Assembly (NCBI RefSeq): GCF_024347375.1
Contig: NZ_AP025470.1
Span: 248,001-312,000, forward strand
Length of the DNA stretch: 64,000 nucleotides
Direction: 5' to 3'
Origin: Vibrio coralliirubri
Lineage (GTDB): Bacteria > Pseudomonadota > Gammaproteobacteria > Enterobacterales > Vibrionaceae
In this document: positions 49,497 through 58,686 of the stretch, piece after piece
How positions within the stretch are numbered: position 1 is the stretch's first letter
How the letters are laid out: each line of letters starts with the position of its first letter
Translations under genes and position numbers: made by a program
The notes under the pieces: model-generated
The model's database searches: none
What the model saw: the letters and a program-made list of their open reading frames with translations, nothing else
What the model was told of the DNA's origin: nothing

Positions 49497-51415
49497 AAGC
49501 TATCCATATCCTGTTCCATCTGCTCAAGCTCTTCTTGAGTGGACATCCAATCCATTTCAACTTCTTCTAGCTGTGACTTACTGCTCGCTTGGAGAGCGAG
49601 TACTTTATTCAGTTTAGCCTTATTTTCAGCTTCATACAGTGATGTGTCGGATAATTCTTGCTCGGCTTCTTCAAGAGCCTGCGTTAATTTATCCATCTGC
49701 TTTTCAAATTGAGTGAGCTTTTTACGAAGTGGTGCCGTCAGTTTACGGAACTCGGCTTCTTTGCGTTTCTGCTCTTTTTTTGCTGCTGCACTGTTAGCGC
49801 CGTCTTTGGCTGGTGCCAATGCTTGTGCTTCTTTGCGCTCAACTTTCTGCTGTTCGGTTAGCCACTTGTAGTAATCGCTTAAGTCACCATCAAACGGTGC
49901 TACTTGGCGGTCGTGTACAAGGTATAAATCATCGGTAGTCGCACGCAGTAGGTAACGGTCGTGCGATACGATAACCATTGCGCCTTCAAACGTCTGCAGG
50001 GCAAAAGTCAGCGCCTGACGCATGTCAAGATCCAAGTGGTTGGTTGGTTCATCGAGTAGCAACAGGTTTGGTTTTTGCCATACCAGTAGTGCTAATACTA
50101 AACGCGCTTTTTCACCACCAGAGAAGGGTGCCACTTTATCGAGCGCTTTTTCACCTTGGAAACCGAAGCTACCTAGGTAATCACGCAGTTGTTGCTCGGT
50201 GTGTTTAGGGGCGATCTGCATCATATGTTGCAGCGGTGTTTCTTCAGGGTGCAGAGTCTCTAATTGGTGCTGTGCAAAGTAACCAATCTTAACGCCTTGC
50301 GAATAACTCAGTTCACCGCCTTGCTGTTTCAGTTCGCCAGAAAGCAGTTTAATCAGTGTTGATTTACCAGCACCATTTCGACCAAGTAGACCAATACGGC
50401 TACCCGGTACTAGATTCAAGCGAATCTTCTCTAGAATCAGATTGTCATCATAGCCCGCTGATACTTCGTCCATCATCATGATTGGATTTGGTAGCGCGTC
50501 TGGTTCTCTAAATTCAAAGCTGAATGGGTTATCAAACTGAGCAGGTAGCACTTGTTCCATTTTCTCTAACGCTTTAATACGGCTTTGCGCTTGGCGAGCC
50601 TTTGACGCTTTGTAACGGAAACGGTCAATGTAGCTCTGCATGTGAGACATCTGTTTCTGCTGCTTTTGGTACATCGCTTGTTGCAGAATCAGTTTTTGCG
50701 CTCGTTGGGTTTCGAACGATGAGTAGTTACCCGTGTACTCATTGAGCTGTTGATTTTCAACGTGCACGATACGGTTGACGATAGGGTCTAAGAAGTCTCT
50801 ATCGTGCGAGATAAGTACTAGTGTGCCAGGGTAGCTTTGTAACCAACGTTCTAGCCACATTACTGCGTCTAAATCCAAGTGGTTGGTAGGTTCATCGAGT
50901 AGCAATAGGTCACTGCGACACAGTAGAGCTTGCGCTAGGTTCAAACGCATACGCCAACCACCTGAGAATTGAGTCAGGTTCCATGTCATTTGTTCTTGGC
51001 TAAAGCCTAGGCCGTCCAGTAACTCGGCAGCACGTGCCTTGATGCTGTAACCACCAATGGTTTCAATCTTGCCGTGGATCTCTGCTACCAATGTGCCGTT
51101 GTCGGCTTGTTCAGCTTTCTCTAGTTGATCTTCAAGGCCGCGATATTCACGGTCGCCATCAATCACGTATTCAATTGCTGTTCTTTCTAATGCAGGTGTT
51201 TCTTGAGCAACCCAAGCCATTTCCCAATGGGCAGGTTTGCTGAATGAGCCAGCATCAATCGACAGTTCGTCCTTAATTAAGGCGAATAGCGTAGATTTAC
51301 CACAGCCGTTTTTACCAACCAAACCGATCTTGTCGCCAGGGTGAAAAGTCGCAGATGCTTGGTCGAGGAGTGGCTTACCGCCGCGTAGCAATTGAATATC
51401 AGAGAAAGTAATCAT
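49493..51415 (-). CDS. yheS: ABC-F family ATPase YheS
   Basis: 640 residues with two ABC cassettes and no membrane segment. Walker A GLVGKNGCGKST and GLLGRNGAGKST; signatures FSGGWRMRL and FSGGEKARL; Walker B LLLLDEPTNHLDLD in both; a charged linker between, and a C-terminal coiled-coil-rich tail with many K/E/Q. ABC-F proteins act on the ribosome; YheS of E. coli is a translation-related factor. Start at 51415 matches the family (MITFSDIQLLRGG); an upstream in-frame extension is rejected. Confidence 0.94.
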   Translation of the reverse strand: MITFSDIQLLRGGKPLLDQASATFHPGDKIGLVGKNGCGKSTLFALIKDELSIDAGSFSKPAHWEMAWVAQETPALERTAIEYVIDGDREYRGLEDQLEKAEQADNGTLVAEIHGKIETIGGYSIKARAAELLDGLGFSQEQMTWNLTQFSGGWRMRLNLAQALLCRSDLLLLDEPTNHLDLDAVMWLERWLQSYPGTLVLISHDRDFLDPIVNRIVHVENQQLNEYTGNYSSFETQRAQKLILQQAMYQKQQKQMSHMQSYIDRFRYKASKARQAQSRIKALEKMEQVLPAQFDNPFSFEFREPDALPNPIMMMDEVSAGYDDNLILEKIRLNLVPGSRIGLLGRNGAGKSTLIKLLSGELKQQGGELSYSQGVKIGYFAQHQLETLHPEETPLQHMMQIAPKHTEQQLRDYLGSFGFQGEKALDKVAPFSGGEKARLVLALLVWQKPNLLLLDEPTNHLDLDMRQALTFALQTFEGAMVIVSHDRYLLRATTDDLYLVHDRQVAPFDGDLSDYYKWLTEQQKVERKEAQALAPAKDGANSAAAKKEQKRKEAEFRKLTAPLRKKLTQFEKQMDKLTQALEEAEQELSDTSLYEAENKAKLNKVLALQASSKSQLEEVEMDWMSTQEELEQMEQDMDSL

Positions 51416-51589
51416 AATTGAAATAGCATAGAAATTAGAGGTGAACAGACGCCTGCATAGTAGGCTGAAACCAGATAAAAGTCGATCACAATGCAATTTG
51501 CGTTATGATGCCAATAACATATTAATAACTTTTGCTTAAATTCTTGTGGCCTTGCCACCGTTTAGCCCTCAAAGGAATGTTTCAAAGGA

Positions 51590-52174
51590 ATGAGTAATAC
51601 TCCCTCGACAGACAAAGTCGTGCCAAAGGTGTTGATCATCTACGCGCACCCAGAGCCGCAAACCTCTATTGCTAATCAGATGATGGTTAAGAAGGTAGAG
51701 TCGCTCGGTCATGTCAAAGTTCATGATCTCTACGCCATCTACCCTGACTTCTTTATCGATGTGCCTTATGAGCATGAATTGCTCCTTCAGTACGATGTGA
51801 TCGTGTTTCAGCATCCTCTGTTTATGTATTCCTGCCCTTCATTGTTAAAAGAGTGGTTTGATCGCGTGTTAGGCAAAGGTTTTGCGTTTGGTGAGCAGAG
51901 CGCGCTTAAAGGCAAACACTGGCGCAGTGTGATTACTACCGGTGGTAAAGAAGAGGCGTTTGGTGCCGCAGGCTATAATAAATATCCATTACAAGAGATC
52001 TTGCAGCCATTCGAGCTCACCGCTGCTTTGTGTCAGATGAACTGGATATCCCCTTTGGTTTTACACTGGGCACGAAATGTCACCGATATGACGCGTTACC
52101 AACACGCCGAAGCGTATCGAAATTGGTTGCGAGACCCGCTACAAGATATAGGAGCAGATGATGGCTCTGACTAA
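51590..52174 (+). CDS. kefG: KefG-like ancillary subunit (NAD(P)H quinone oxidoreductase fold)
   Basis: 194-residue flavodoxin-like oxidoreductase needed for full KefB activity. Motifs: VLIIYAHPEPQTSIANQMM (FMN-binding start), DVIVFQHPLFMYSCPSLLKEWFDRVL, GFAFGEQSALKGKHWRSVITTGG and NKYPLQEILQPFE. The start is preceded by a duplicated CAAAGGAATG; the ATG at 51590 is the second. It overlaps kefB by 14 bp. Confidence 0.9.
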   Translation: MSNTPSTDKVVPKVLIIYAHPEPQTSIANQMMVKKVESLGHVKVHDLYAIYPDFFIDVPYEHELLLQYDVIVFQHPLFMYSCPSLLKEWFDRVLGKGFAFGEQSALKGKHWRSVITTGGKEEAFGAAGYNKYPLQEILQPFELTAALCQMNWISPLVLHWARNVTDMTRYQHAEAYRNWLRDPLQDIGADDGSD

Positions 52175-53957
52175 TGATTTTCTACAAAGTAGCGTTATAT
52201 TTTTAGCGGCTGCTGTGGTTGCGGTTCCTATCGCACAGCGCGCCGGTTTGGGCTCGGTACTCGGTTATTTATTAGCGGGTGTGGCAATTGGCCCATGGGG
52301 GCTTGGCCTAATCAGTGATGTAGAGGCGATTCTGCACTTCTCCGAATTCGGGGTGGTACTACTGCTCTTCCTGATTGGTCTCGAACTTAACCCGAAAAAA
52401 TTGTGGCAGATGCGAGCCCCCATTCTCGGATTGGGCGGCGCGCAAGTGCTGATCACCACTCTAATTATTACCGCCATCGCCTGTCTATTTGGATTAACCT
52501 GGCAAACCAGTCTCGTGATAGGTATGGGTTTGGCGCTGTCTTCGACTGCGATTGCCTTGCGTGTTATTGAAGAGCGAGAGCTCGGCGGCAAAGAAGCAGG
52601 GCAGTCGGGCTTTGCAGTACTGCTTTTCCAAGATATCGCTGTTATTCCAATGCTAGCAATGTTGCCTCTACTTGCGGGTAATACCGGCGGTAGTTGGGCT
52701 GACATGTTATGGATGTTGGGTGGCGTGATTGGTCTGCTGGTCGGTGGCCACTTCTTGTTGAGACCACTGTTCCGATACGTAGTGATGAGTGGCGTACGCG
52801 AGTTGTTCACCGTCGCGGCGCTGTTACTTGTGATTGGTATTGCTGTGATCATGCAACAGATTGGCTTATCGATGGCATTAGGTACCTTCCTTGCGGGCGT
52901 ACTTCTGGCTGAAAGTGAATATCGACACGAGCTTGAAATTGCGATTGACCCATTCAAAGGGTTATTGCTTGGTCTGTTCTTTATCTCGGTTGGTATGGCG
53001 GTAAACCTAGGTTTATTGGCAGAAAGCCCATTCGCGATACTGATTGCTGTATTGGCTCTTGTGGTGTTGAAAGGCTTAGTGCTGTACGCGCTGGCTCGTA
53101 TTTTTGGCACTCAGGCAAAAGCACGTAGCCGTATGGCGATGATTCTCAGCCAAGGTGGTGAGTTCGCTTTCGTTATTTTTACTGCGGCGAGTGCTCAAGG
53201 CATCTTAAGTGGCGAGCAAGTATCGTTCTTACTGGTAGTAGTGAGCCTGTCTATGGTGACTACGCCATTGATGCTTAAGCTGCAAGACCGATTCTTTGCT
53301 CGTCAGCTGAACCAAATCAGCGAAAGTGCGATGTCTTCGGATGTAGTCGATCGCAGCCCTCGAGTGATCATTGCTGGCTTTGGTCGCTTCGGTCAGATCA
53401 TTGGCCGCTTGATGTACGCGAATAAGATTCGTATCACCGTTCTGGAGAGTGATGCCAGCCAAATCCATATCCTTAGAAAGTTTGGCTACAAGGTATTTTA
53501 CGGAGACTCGACTCACCTCGAGCTGTTACGCGCAGCCGGTGCTGATAAAGCAGAAGCGATTGTGCTGTGTACTGACTCTCCCGATGAAATCATGAAAACT
53601 GTCGATTTATGTAAGCAGCACTTCCCACGCTTAAAGATCTTAGCGCGTGCTCGAAGCCGTGTTGAAGCGTATCAATTACTTAACCACGGTGTGAGTAACT
53701 ACTCTCGTGAAACCTTCCTTGGGGCACTGGATTTAGGTCGTCAAACATTGACTGAACTTGGCATGCATCCATATAAAGCGAAGCGAGCAGAAGCACACTT
53801 TAGAAAGTTGGATAATGGTATGCTGAAAGAGTTGCTGCCTCAGCATAACGAAGATGCTGAGTTAGCCCAAAGAGCGAAAGAGGCTCGTAAAGAGCTTGAG
53901 GAGATCTTTGGACACGAGATGGAAAACGATCACCAATCTCGAAACTATTGGCAGTAG
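52161..53957 (+). CDS. kefB: Glutathione-regulated potassium-efflux antiporter KefB
   Basis: 598-residue K+/H+ antiporter of the CPA2 family that acidifies the cytoplasm to protect against electrophiles. About 12-13 membrane segments in 1-380 (LFLIGLELNPKKLW and FQDIAVIPMLAMLP typical), then a cytosolic KTN/TrkA-N domain with VIIAGFGRFGQIIGRLM and SRVEAYQLLNHGVSN. The C-terminus is charged. ATG at 52161 lies six bases after TAGGAG; the adjacent ATG at 52158 is possible. Confidence 0.93.
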   Translation: MALTNDFLQSSVIFLAAAVVAVPIAQRAGLGSVLGYLLAGVAIGPWGLGLISDVEAILHFSEFGVVLLLFLIGLELNPKKLWQMRAPILGLGGAQVLITTLIITAIACLFGLTWQTSLVIGMGLALSSTAIALRVIEERELGGKEAGQSGFAVLLFQDIAVIPMLAMLPLLAGNTGGSWADMLWMLGGVIGLLVGGHFLLRPLFRYVVMSGVRELFTVAALLLVIGIAVIMQQIGLSMALGTFLAGVLLAESEYRHELEIAIDPFKGLLLGLFFISVGMAVNLGLLAESPFAILIAVLALVVLKGLVLYALARIFGTQAKARSRMAMILSQGGEFAFVIFTAASAQGILSGEQVSFLLVVVSLSMVTTPLMLKLQDRFFARQLNQISESAMSSDVVDRSPRVIIAGFGRFGQIIGRLMYANKIRITVLESDASQIHILRKFGYKVFYGDSTHLELLRAAGADKAEAIVLCTDSPDEIMKTVDLCKQHFPRLKILARARSRVEAYQLLNHGVSNYSRETFLGALDLGRQTLTELGMHPYKAKRAEAHFRKLDNGMLKELLPQHNEDAELAQRAKEARKELEEIFGHEMENDHQSRNYWQ

Positions 53958-54107
53958 CTTGAAGTGATAACTCATGCTTGAGCTTAGAAAAAGAGCTTGG
54001 GTATAGAAATAACAGACTAAAGAACCAATCTAATAATAAACGCGGTCTCTGCTTAACTTCTCAATAAAGTGAGTGGGAAGAACCGCGAATCCAGAGTAGT
54101 AAAGGAT

Positions 54108-54314
54108 ATGAACGTGAAACAGAAAAAACGCTTTATCGCAGGGGCAAGCTGCCCAAGTTGCAACACTCAAGACACACTCCGTTGGTGGATTGAAAACAAT
54201 ATCGAGCTGGTGGAATGTGTCGATTGTGACTTCTCAGAACAGCGTAAACCGAAAACTGTAGAGAAATCTGAACACGCGAATCAAGAAATGATCGGTATTT
54301 TTAAGCCAGAATGA
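54108..54314 (+). CDS. yheV: YheV family putative zinc ribbon protein
   Basis: 68 residues: KKRFIAGASCPSCNTQDTLR, NNIELVECVDCDF and C-terminal GIFKPE, with CPSC and CVDC pairs forming a zinc ribbon. Unknown function; in E. coli it also follows kefB. Start at 54108 follows AAAGGA and gives the family N-terminus. Confidence 0.92.
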   Translation: MNVKQKKRFIAGASCPSCNTQDTLRWWIENNIELVECVDCDFSEQRKPKTVEKSEHANQEMIGIFKPE

Positions 54315-54408
54315 TTGAGTTTCGTTAATTGATCCCCATAATATCCCGGTACAGAATTTTTCCTAAGCTCAACTGTTCGAGCTTAGTCCAAACCTCCTTG
54401 GAGCTCTC

Positions 54409-54999
54409 ATGAAAATTGAAAAGAACGTAGTAGTTAGTGTTGCATATCAAGTGAAACTTGAAGATGGCGTAGTAGTTGACCAATCAACTGCAGAAGCTCC
54501 ACTAGATTACCTTCACGGTCACAACAACCTAATTACAGGTCTTGAAAAAGAGCTTGAAGGCAAAGTAGCTGGCGACAAGTTCTCTGCAACTGTTACTCCA
54601 GAAGACGCATACGGCGAACACAACGACGCACTAGTTCAACGTGTTCCTGCTGACGTATTCCAAGGTGTTGAGCAAATCGAAGTTGGCATGCGTTTCCTAG
54701 CGGATACTGACCAAGGTCCAATCCCAGTAGAAGTTACTGAAGTAGATGGAGACGAAGTTGTTGTTGATGGTAACCACATGCTAGCTGGCCAAACTCTAAC
54801 GTTTGACGTTGAAGTTGTAGCGGTTCGTGAAGCGACTGAAGAAGAAGTTCAACACGGTCACGTACACCAAGAAGGCGGCTGTGGCGGTCACGACCACGAT
54901 CATGACCACGAAGGCGGTTGCTGTGGTGGCGAAGGCCATGACCACGGTGAAGAGAAAAAAGACGGCTGCTGCGGCGGCGGTAGCTGTGGTTCTCACTAA
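54409..54999 (+). CDS. slyD: FKBP-type peptidyl-prolyl isomerase and metallochaperone SlyD
   Basis: Cytoplasmic prolyl isomerase/chaperone that delivers nickel to hydrogenase in E. coli. 196 residues: FKBP domain split by an insert-in-flap chaperone domain (DYLHGHNNLITGLEKELEG, EDAYGEHNDALVQRVP), then a His/Cys/Gly-rich tail (about 150-196) with HDHDHDHEGGCC and DGCCGGGSCGSH, able to bind metals. A terminator follows. Confidence 0.96.
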   Translation: MKIEKNVVVSVAYQVKLEDGVVVDQSTAEAPLDYLHGHNNLITGLEKELEGKVAGDKFSATVTPEDAYGEHNDALVQRVPADVFQGVEQIEVGMRFLADTDQGPIPVEVTEVDGDEVVVDGNHMLAGQTLTFDVEVVAVREATEEEVQHGHVHQEGGCGGHDHDHDHEGGCCGGEGHDHGEEKKDGCCGGGSCGSH

Positions 55000-55031
55000 T
55001 ACCGAATTAACGGTTTAGTTTAAGAATCTTG

Positions 55032-55055
55032 AAAGCCTCCCTTGTGGAGGCTTTT
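55032..55055 (+). terminator. Terminator after slyD
   Basis: Perfect 9-bp stem AAAGCCTCC / GGAGGCTTT followed by T residues. Confidence 0.9.
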
Positions 55056-55216
55056 TGCGTTTAGGAGTTTAGCTTTTTGACCTCGCTTTTCTCTACCAAA
55101 CTAAGTGTCCGCAAATCTAAGCATTCGTAAAAGTTTGGTTTTCGTTATCAGACATCGAACCATGGATGTGGTATTGATAGCACAACATTATAAGACGACG
55201 TCAGTGGAGAGTTTGT

Positions 55217-56182
55217 ATGTCACAGCCTTTTTCAATTGCCATTCATGGTGGTGCAGGAACCATCTTGCGCGAGCAAATGAGCGATGAATTAAAAGCGGGT
55301 ATTACCGAGGCTTTGGAAAAATCGGTTTTGGCTGGTTATCAAATATTGCAATCGGGTGGTGATGCTCTGGACGCGGTGGTTGCGTCAGTCAAGGTGATGG
55401 AAGACAGCCCGCACTTTAATGCCGGTAAGGGCTCTGTTTTAACGCATGATGAATTTGTTGAGATGGACGCTTCTGTGATGCATGGCCGCGAAATGGATGC
55501 AGGTGCTATTGCAGGCGTTCGCCATATCAAAAACCCAATTGAGCTTGCGCGTGATGTGATGCTGAAAAGCGACCATGTGTTGTTGATTGGTGAAGGTGCC
55601 GAGAAGTTTGCGTTTGAGCATGAGTACACCTTTACCGAGCAAGACTACTTTTTTACTGAGCGCCGCTATGATCAACTTCAGTCGATGAAAGAGAAAGGCA
55701 TCTTTGCTCTGTCTGAAGCGAAATATGATGAACAGCAAGCTGAGAAATACCCAGATGACAAAAAGTACGGCACGGTCGGTGCAGTCGCATTAGACCAAGC
55801 GGGTAACTTAGCAGCAGCAACCAGTACCGGTGGCGTGACCAATAAGAAATACGGTCGTGTGGGTGACTCTCCGATCATTGGTGCAGGAACCATCGCTGAA
55901 AATGGCAACGTTGCCGTCTCAACAACCGGGATGGGTGAGTTCTTCCTACGTAAAATGGTCGCCAGTGATGTCGCAGCACGAATGCGTTATCTGAAAGAAG
56001 ATGTGCACACCGCTTGTGAAACGATCATTCAAGGTGAATTGAAAACCATGGGTGGAGAAGGCGGCTTGATCGCTATCGATGGCCAAGGCGATATTCATTT
56101 TGGTATGAACAGCTCAGGAATGTATCGTGCAAGTGTTGATACTCAAGGTCGTGTTGAAGTGAAGATTTATGCGGATGATTAA
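55217..56182 (+). CDS. iaaA: Isoaspartyl peptidase / L-asparaginase (Ntn hydrolase)
   Basis: 321-residue plant-type asparaginase that hydrolyses beta-aspartyl dipeptides and asparagine. It self-cleaves before the nucleophile T186 in KKYGTVGAVALD; other signatures are IAIHGGAGTI near the start, FNAGKGSVL, and ATSTGGVTNKKYGRVGDSPIIGAG. No signal peptide, so cytoplasmic. GGAGAG lies before the ATG. Confidence 0.92.
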   Translation: MSQPFSIAIHGGAGTILREQMSDELKAGITEALEKSVLAGYQILQSGGDALDAVVASVKVMEDSPHFNAGKGSVLTHDEFVEMDASVMHGREMDAGAIAGVRHIKNPIELARDVMLKSDHVLLIGEGAEKFAFEHEYTFTEQDYFFTERRYDQLQSMKEKGIFALSEAKYDEQQAEKYPDDKKYGTVGAVALDQAGNLAAATSTGGVTNKKYGRVGDSPIIGAGTIAENGNVAVSTTGMGEFFLRKMVASDVAARMRYLKEDVHTACETIIQGELKTMGGEGGLIAIDGQGDIHFGMNSSGMYRASVDTQGRVEVKIYADD

Positions 56183-56232
56183 GCTTCTATCGGCTTAATT
56201 GGCTTTAGCTTATTCACTGAGATGAAATAAAT

Positions 56233-56266
56233 AAAAGGGCGACAGATAAGTATCTGTCGCCCTTTT
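56233..56266. terminator. Bidirectional terminator after isoaspartyl peptidase
   Basis: Perfect 16-bp stem AAAAGGGCGACAGATA / TATCTGTCGCCCTTTT with a two-base loop; convergent with slyX. Confidence 0.92.
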
Positions 56267-56275
56267 AGTTTTCTA

Positions 56276-56315
56276 TGTCCCGTCCTGAAATGTGTTTACA
56301 CATTGAGGACGAGAA
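56276..56315. repeat. Palindrome resembling the ends of the window's IS element
   Basis: TGTCCCGTCCTGAAATGTG followed by TTTACAC (56276-56301) resembles the left terminal repeat of the IS at 15779 with about four mismatches. It is closed by ACATTGAGGACG, forming CGTCCT…AGGACG. A second inverted repeat CTAACGA-N6-TCGTTAG (56317-56336) follows. It may be an IS-derived relic or a small non-autonomous element, or only chance similarity. Confidence 0.45.
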
Positions 56316-56362
56316 ACTAACGATATGCGTCGTTAGATTTAATTGGTTATTTTGAACCGCAC

Positions 56363-56590
56363 TTAATAGTGTGGAGGTGGCGTCTCTTCTGATGCGTCAG
56401 CTAGATTAGAGCCATCCATATTTTTCACTTTGCCAACCACGAACTTCATCTGATCTTGCATTCTCGTGATTAACATTTGTTGTTGGCTAAGCGCTTCATT
56501 GAGTTCTTCAATGGTCTGTTCTTGGAAAGCTAGCTGACACTCTAGGTCATTTACGCGGCTTTCTAGTTGTTCAACTCGCTTTTCTGTCAT
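56363..56590 (-). CDS. slyX: SlyX family protein
   Basis: 75 residues, almost wholly coiled coil (RVEQLESRVNDLECQLAFQE, then EELNEALSQQQMLITRMQDQ), ending with a proline/His tail ETPPPHY typical of SlyX. Function unknown. Start at 56590 matches the family; an upstream in-frame codon is rejected. It begins 5 bp after the WD40 gene, so the two form an operon. Confidence 0.93.
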   Translation of the reverse strand: MTEKRVEQLESRVNDLECQLAFQEQTIEELNEALSQQQMLITRMQDQMKFVVGKVKNMDGSNLADASEETPPPHY

Positions 56591-56595
56591 CGTTC

Positions 56596-57573
56596 TTAAT
56601 CCACATTCCAAGCTTGGGCAATGCCCGCAGAGGTGCCCGATATCACACGGTTCTTATCATCAAAGGCTGCATCATACACTACCGCACGAGGAGGGCGAGC
56701 ATCTTTTAATGGCTCAGCATCGTGGCGAGAAATTCGCTTGCCATCCTGAGTATTCCACACACTCACTTGGCTGGATGGCGTGCCCGTCACCAGCATGCTG
56801 CCGTCATCAGAAAAACGCGCACTCGAGAAAATCAACTGTCGAGACCAGCTTTGCAATTGCGCTTGAGGTTCGCCCGTTTCAAGATCCCAAATCATCGCTT
56901 GATTGCCGCCATCAGAGGTAAAAGCCAGTTCACCATCGCGTTGTAGCGCGACTCGTACTACTCTTTGTTCATGCTCAAAGGTGCGCAATACCAAGCCCGA
57001 CTCGGTATCCCAAAGGTAGGCTTTGTAGTCGTTACCACCGGATAAGGCGTAGCGTCCATTGGATGAAAGGGACACGGAATTCACTTTTTCTCGGTGAGCG
57101 AGGAACTCCAGACGGCGTCCGGTGACTAAGTCCACATAGATGGCTTTGCCATTAGAAAGGCCAAGCAGTACTTTTTCTCCATTGCTAGAGATATCGACAT
57201 CACGAATCAAGCCATCGGAGATAGACCATAGCCCTTGTGCTTGAGTCCAAGATAAGTCCCAAACGGCGAAGTTCATTTGGCTCGCGGTAATGGCAAAACG
57301 GCCATTGTCCGAGATACGGATACGCGATACTTGGTTTTCTAACTGGTCTTGTGGGCCAAGCTGAGCTAACTCTTGGTCTTCGGCGAGGTCCCAAAGGAGC
57401 AGTTGCTTTTGCTGAGAGTAGAGCAGGGCGAAGCGTCCATCTCTGCTGAGTGCAAAGCTGGTGGCACCATTGGGTTCAATTTCCCAACGCTGCTCATCAT
57501 CTTGGAAGAAAAAGCAACCATTTAACAAGGTGATGACAATTGTACATAGCAATGAGTGGAAAAATATTCGCAT
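56596..57573 (-). CDS. WD40-repeat lipoprotein
   Basis: 325 residues. The signal peptide ends in the lipobox TLLNGC (near 20), so it is probably a membrane-anchored lipoprotein. Four to six WD40-type blades are visible through WD or WN motifs (LLLWDLAEDQ, FAVWDLSW, AYLWDTESG, AMIWDLETGE, VSVWNTQDGK, AQAWNVD), consistent with a propeller. Such proteins usually scaffold protein contacts; partner unknown. ATG at 57573; a GTG one codon earlier is possible. Confidence 0.85.
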   Translation of the reverse strand: MRIFFHSLLCTIVITLLNGCFFFQDDEQRWEIEPNGATSFALSRDGRFALLYSQQKQLLLWDLAEDQELAQLGPQDQLENQVSRIRISDNGRFAITASQMNFAVWDLSWTQAQGLWSISDGLIRDVDISSNGEKVLLGLSNGKAIYVDLVTGRRLEFLAHREKVNSVSLSSNGRYALSGGNDYKAYLWDTESGLVLRTFEHEQRVVRVALQRDGELAFTSDGGNQAMIWDLETGEPQAQLQSWSRQLIFSSARFSDDGSMLVTGTPSSQVSVWNTQDGKRISRHDAEPLKDARPPRAVVYDAAFDDKNRVISGTSAGIAQAWNVD

Positions 57574-57704
57574 CACATCTAATAATCCGGTTTGTGTCGA
57601 AAGACATATGACTAGTATATTGTTATAACTAACGTATTCACACCAATCTAATCATTAGATTTGTGCACAATAACCAATGGCTTGGCCATTAATTGGAGAA
57701 TTCA

Positions 57705-58481
57705 ATGAAATCAGTTTTAAAAGTATCACTGCTTGCCGCAACGGTTATGCTAGCAGTTGGTTGTCAGAAAGAAGAACCAAAGGCAGAAGCTCCACAGGTA
57801 GAAGAAGTTAAAGTTGAAGCAGTAAACTTTAAAACAGAAGATGACAAAGCGGCTTACGCAATCGGTGTATCTTTCGCTAACTACCTAAGCACAAGCATTG
57901 ATAAGCCAAGCGAGTTAGGTATCAACCTAGACAAAGATATGGTTCTTCAAGGTATCGAAGACGTATTTGCAGAGAAAACAGCACTTAACGAAGAAGAAAC
58001 TCGCGCAGCTCTTGAAGCTCTAGACAAGCGTGTTGCTGAAACGATGCAAGCACAAGCGGCAGAAAAATCTGCAGAAGTGAAGAAAGCCGGTGATGATTTC
58101 CGCGCTGAGTTCGCTAAAACTGAAGGCGTTAAGCAAACTGAATCTGGTCTACTTTACCAAGTAATGACTGCTGGTGAAGGTGCTTCTCCAAAAGACACTG
58201 ATACGGTTCAAGTACACTACAAAGGTACGCTAACAGACGGTACTCAGTTCGATAGCTCTTACGATCGTGGCGAACCAGCAACATTCCCACTAAACCGCGT
58301 AATCCCAGGCTGGACTGAAGGCGTACAACTGATGCAAGTTGGTTCTAAGTACAAGTTCGTTATCCCGCCAGAGCTAGCATACGGTGAGCAAGACACACCG
58401 ACTATCCCTGCTAACTCAACGCTAGTATTCGAAGTTGAACTGCTAAACATCGATAACGCTGAAGCAGCTCCTGCACAGTAA
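57705..58481 (+). CDS. fkpA: FKBP-type peptidyl-prolyl isomerase FkpA-like lipoprotein
   Basis: 258 residues. Signal peptide with lipobox LAVGC (Cys near 20), so this copy looks lipidated, unlike soluble E. coli FkpA. An N-terminal helical dimerisation domain (about 45-135, [15 protein letters not shown]) is followed by an FKBP domain (about 145-250) with [35 protein letters not shown] and PPELAYGEQ. Assists periplasmic/envelope protein folding. Start at 57705 follows GGAGA. A strong terminator follows. Confidence 0.92.
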   Translation: MKSVLKVSLLAATVMLAVGCQKEEPKAEAPQVEEVKVEAVNFKTEDDKAAYAIGVSFANYLSTSIDKPSELGINLDKDMVLQGIEDVFAEKTALNEEETRAALEALDKRVAETMQAQAAEKSAEVKKAGDDFRAEFAKTEGVKQTESGLLYQVMTAGEGASPKDTDTVQVHYKGTLTDGTQFDSSYDRGEPATFPLNRVIPGWTEGVQLMQVGSKYKFVIPPELAYGEQDTPTIPANSTLVFEVELLNIDNAEAAPAQ

Positions 58482-58521
58482 TATCGGTTAAAAGCCTCGT
58501 ACTAAAATACGTTGATTGAAT

Positions 58522-58552
58522 AAAAAGCCTAACTTTGAGTTAGGCTTTTTTT
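58522..58552 (+). terminator. Terminator after fkpA
   Basis: Perfect 12-bp stem AAAAAGCCTAAC / GTTAGGCTTTTT followed by T residues. Confidence 0.93.
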
Positions 58553-58686
58553 ATGATTTGAAGATGAGTATTTGATTTTTAAACTTGTTCTAAATCACTA
58601 GTTGCAATGTTAGCTAGGTGTGCAATTAAAATTTTCTGATAAACTTACATAAATTTGTTGATTTTTCACACGAAGGTAAGGAATAA

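Noticed and set aside
52265..53110. Long antisense open frame (281 codons) within kefB
   Set aside because: It is opposite a membrane-protein gene with clear KefB motifs, has low-complexity Ser/Pro/Ile composition and no ribosome site; it is a shadow frame.
55339..55738. Overlapping antisense frames within the isoaspartyl peptidase gene
   Set aside because: The sense protein has the complete Ntn-hydrolase signature; the antisense frames have none.
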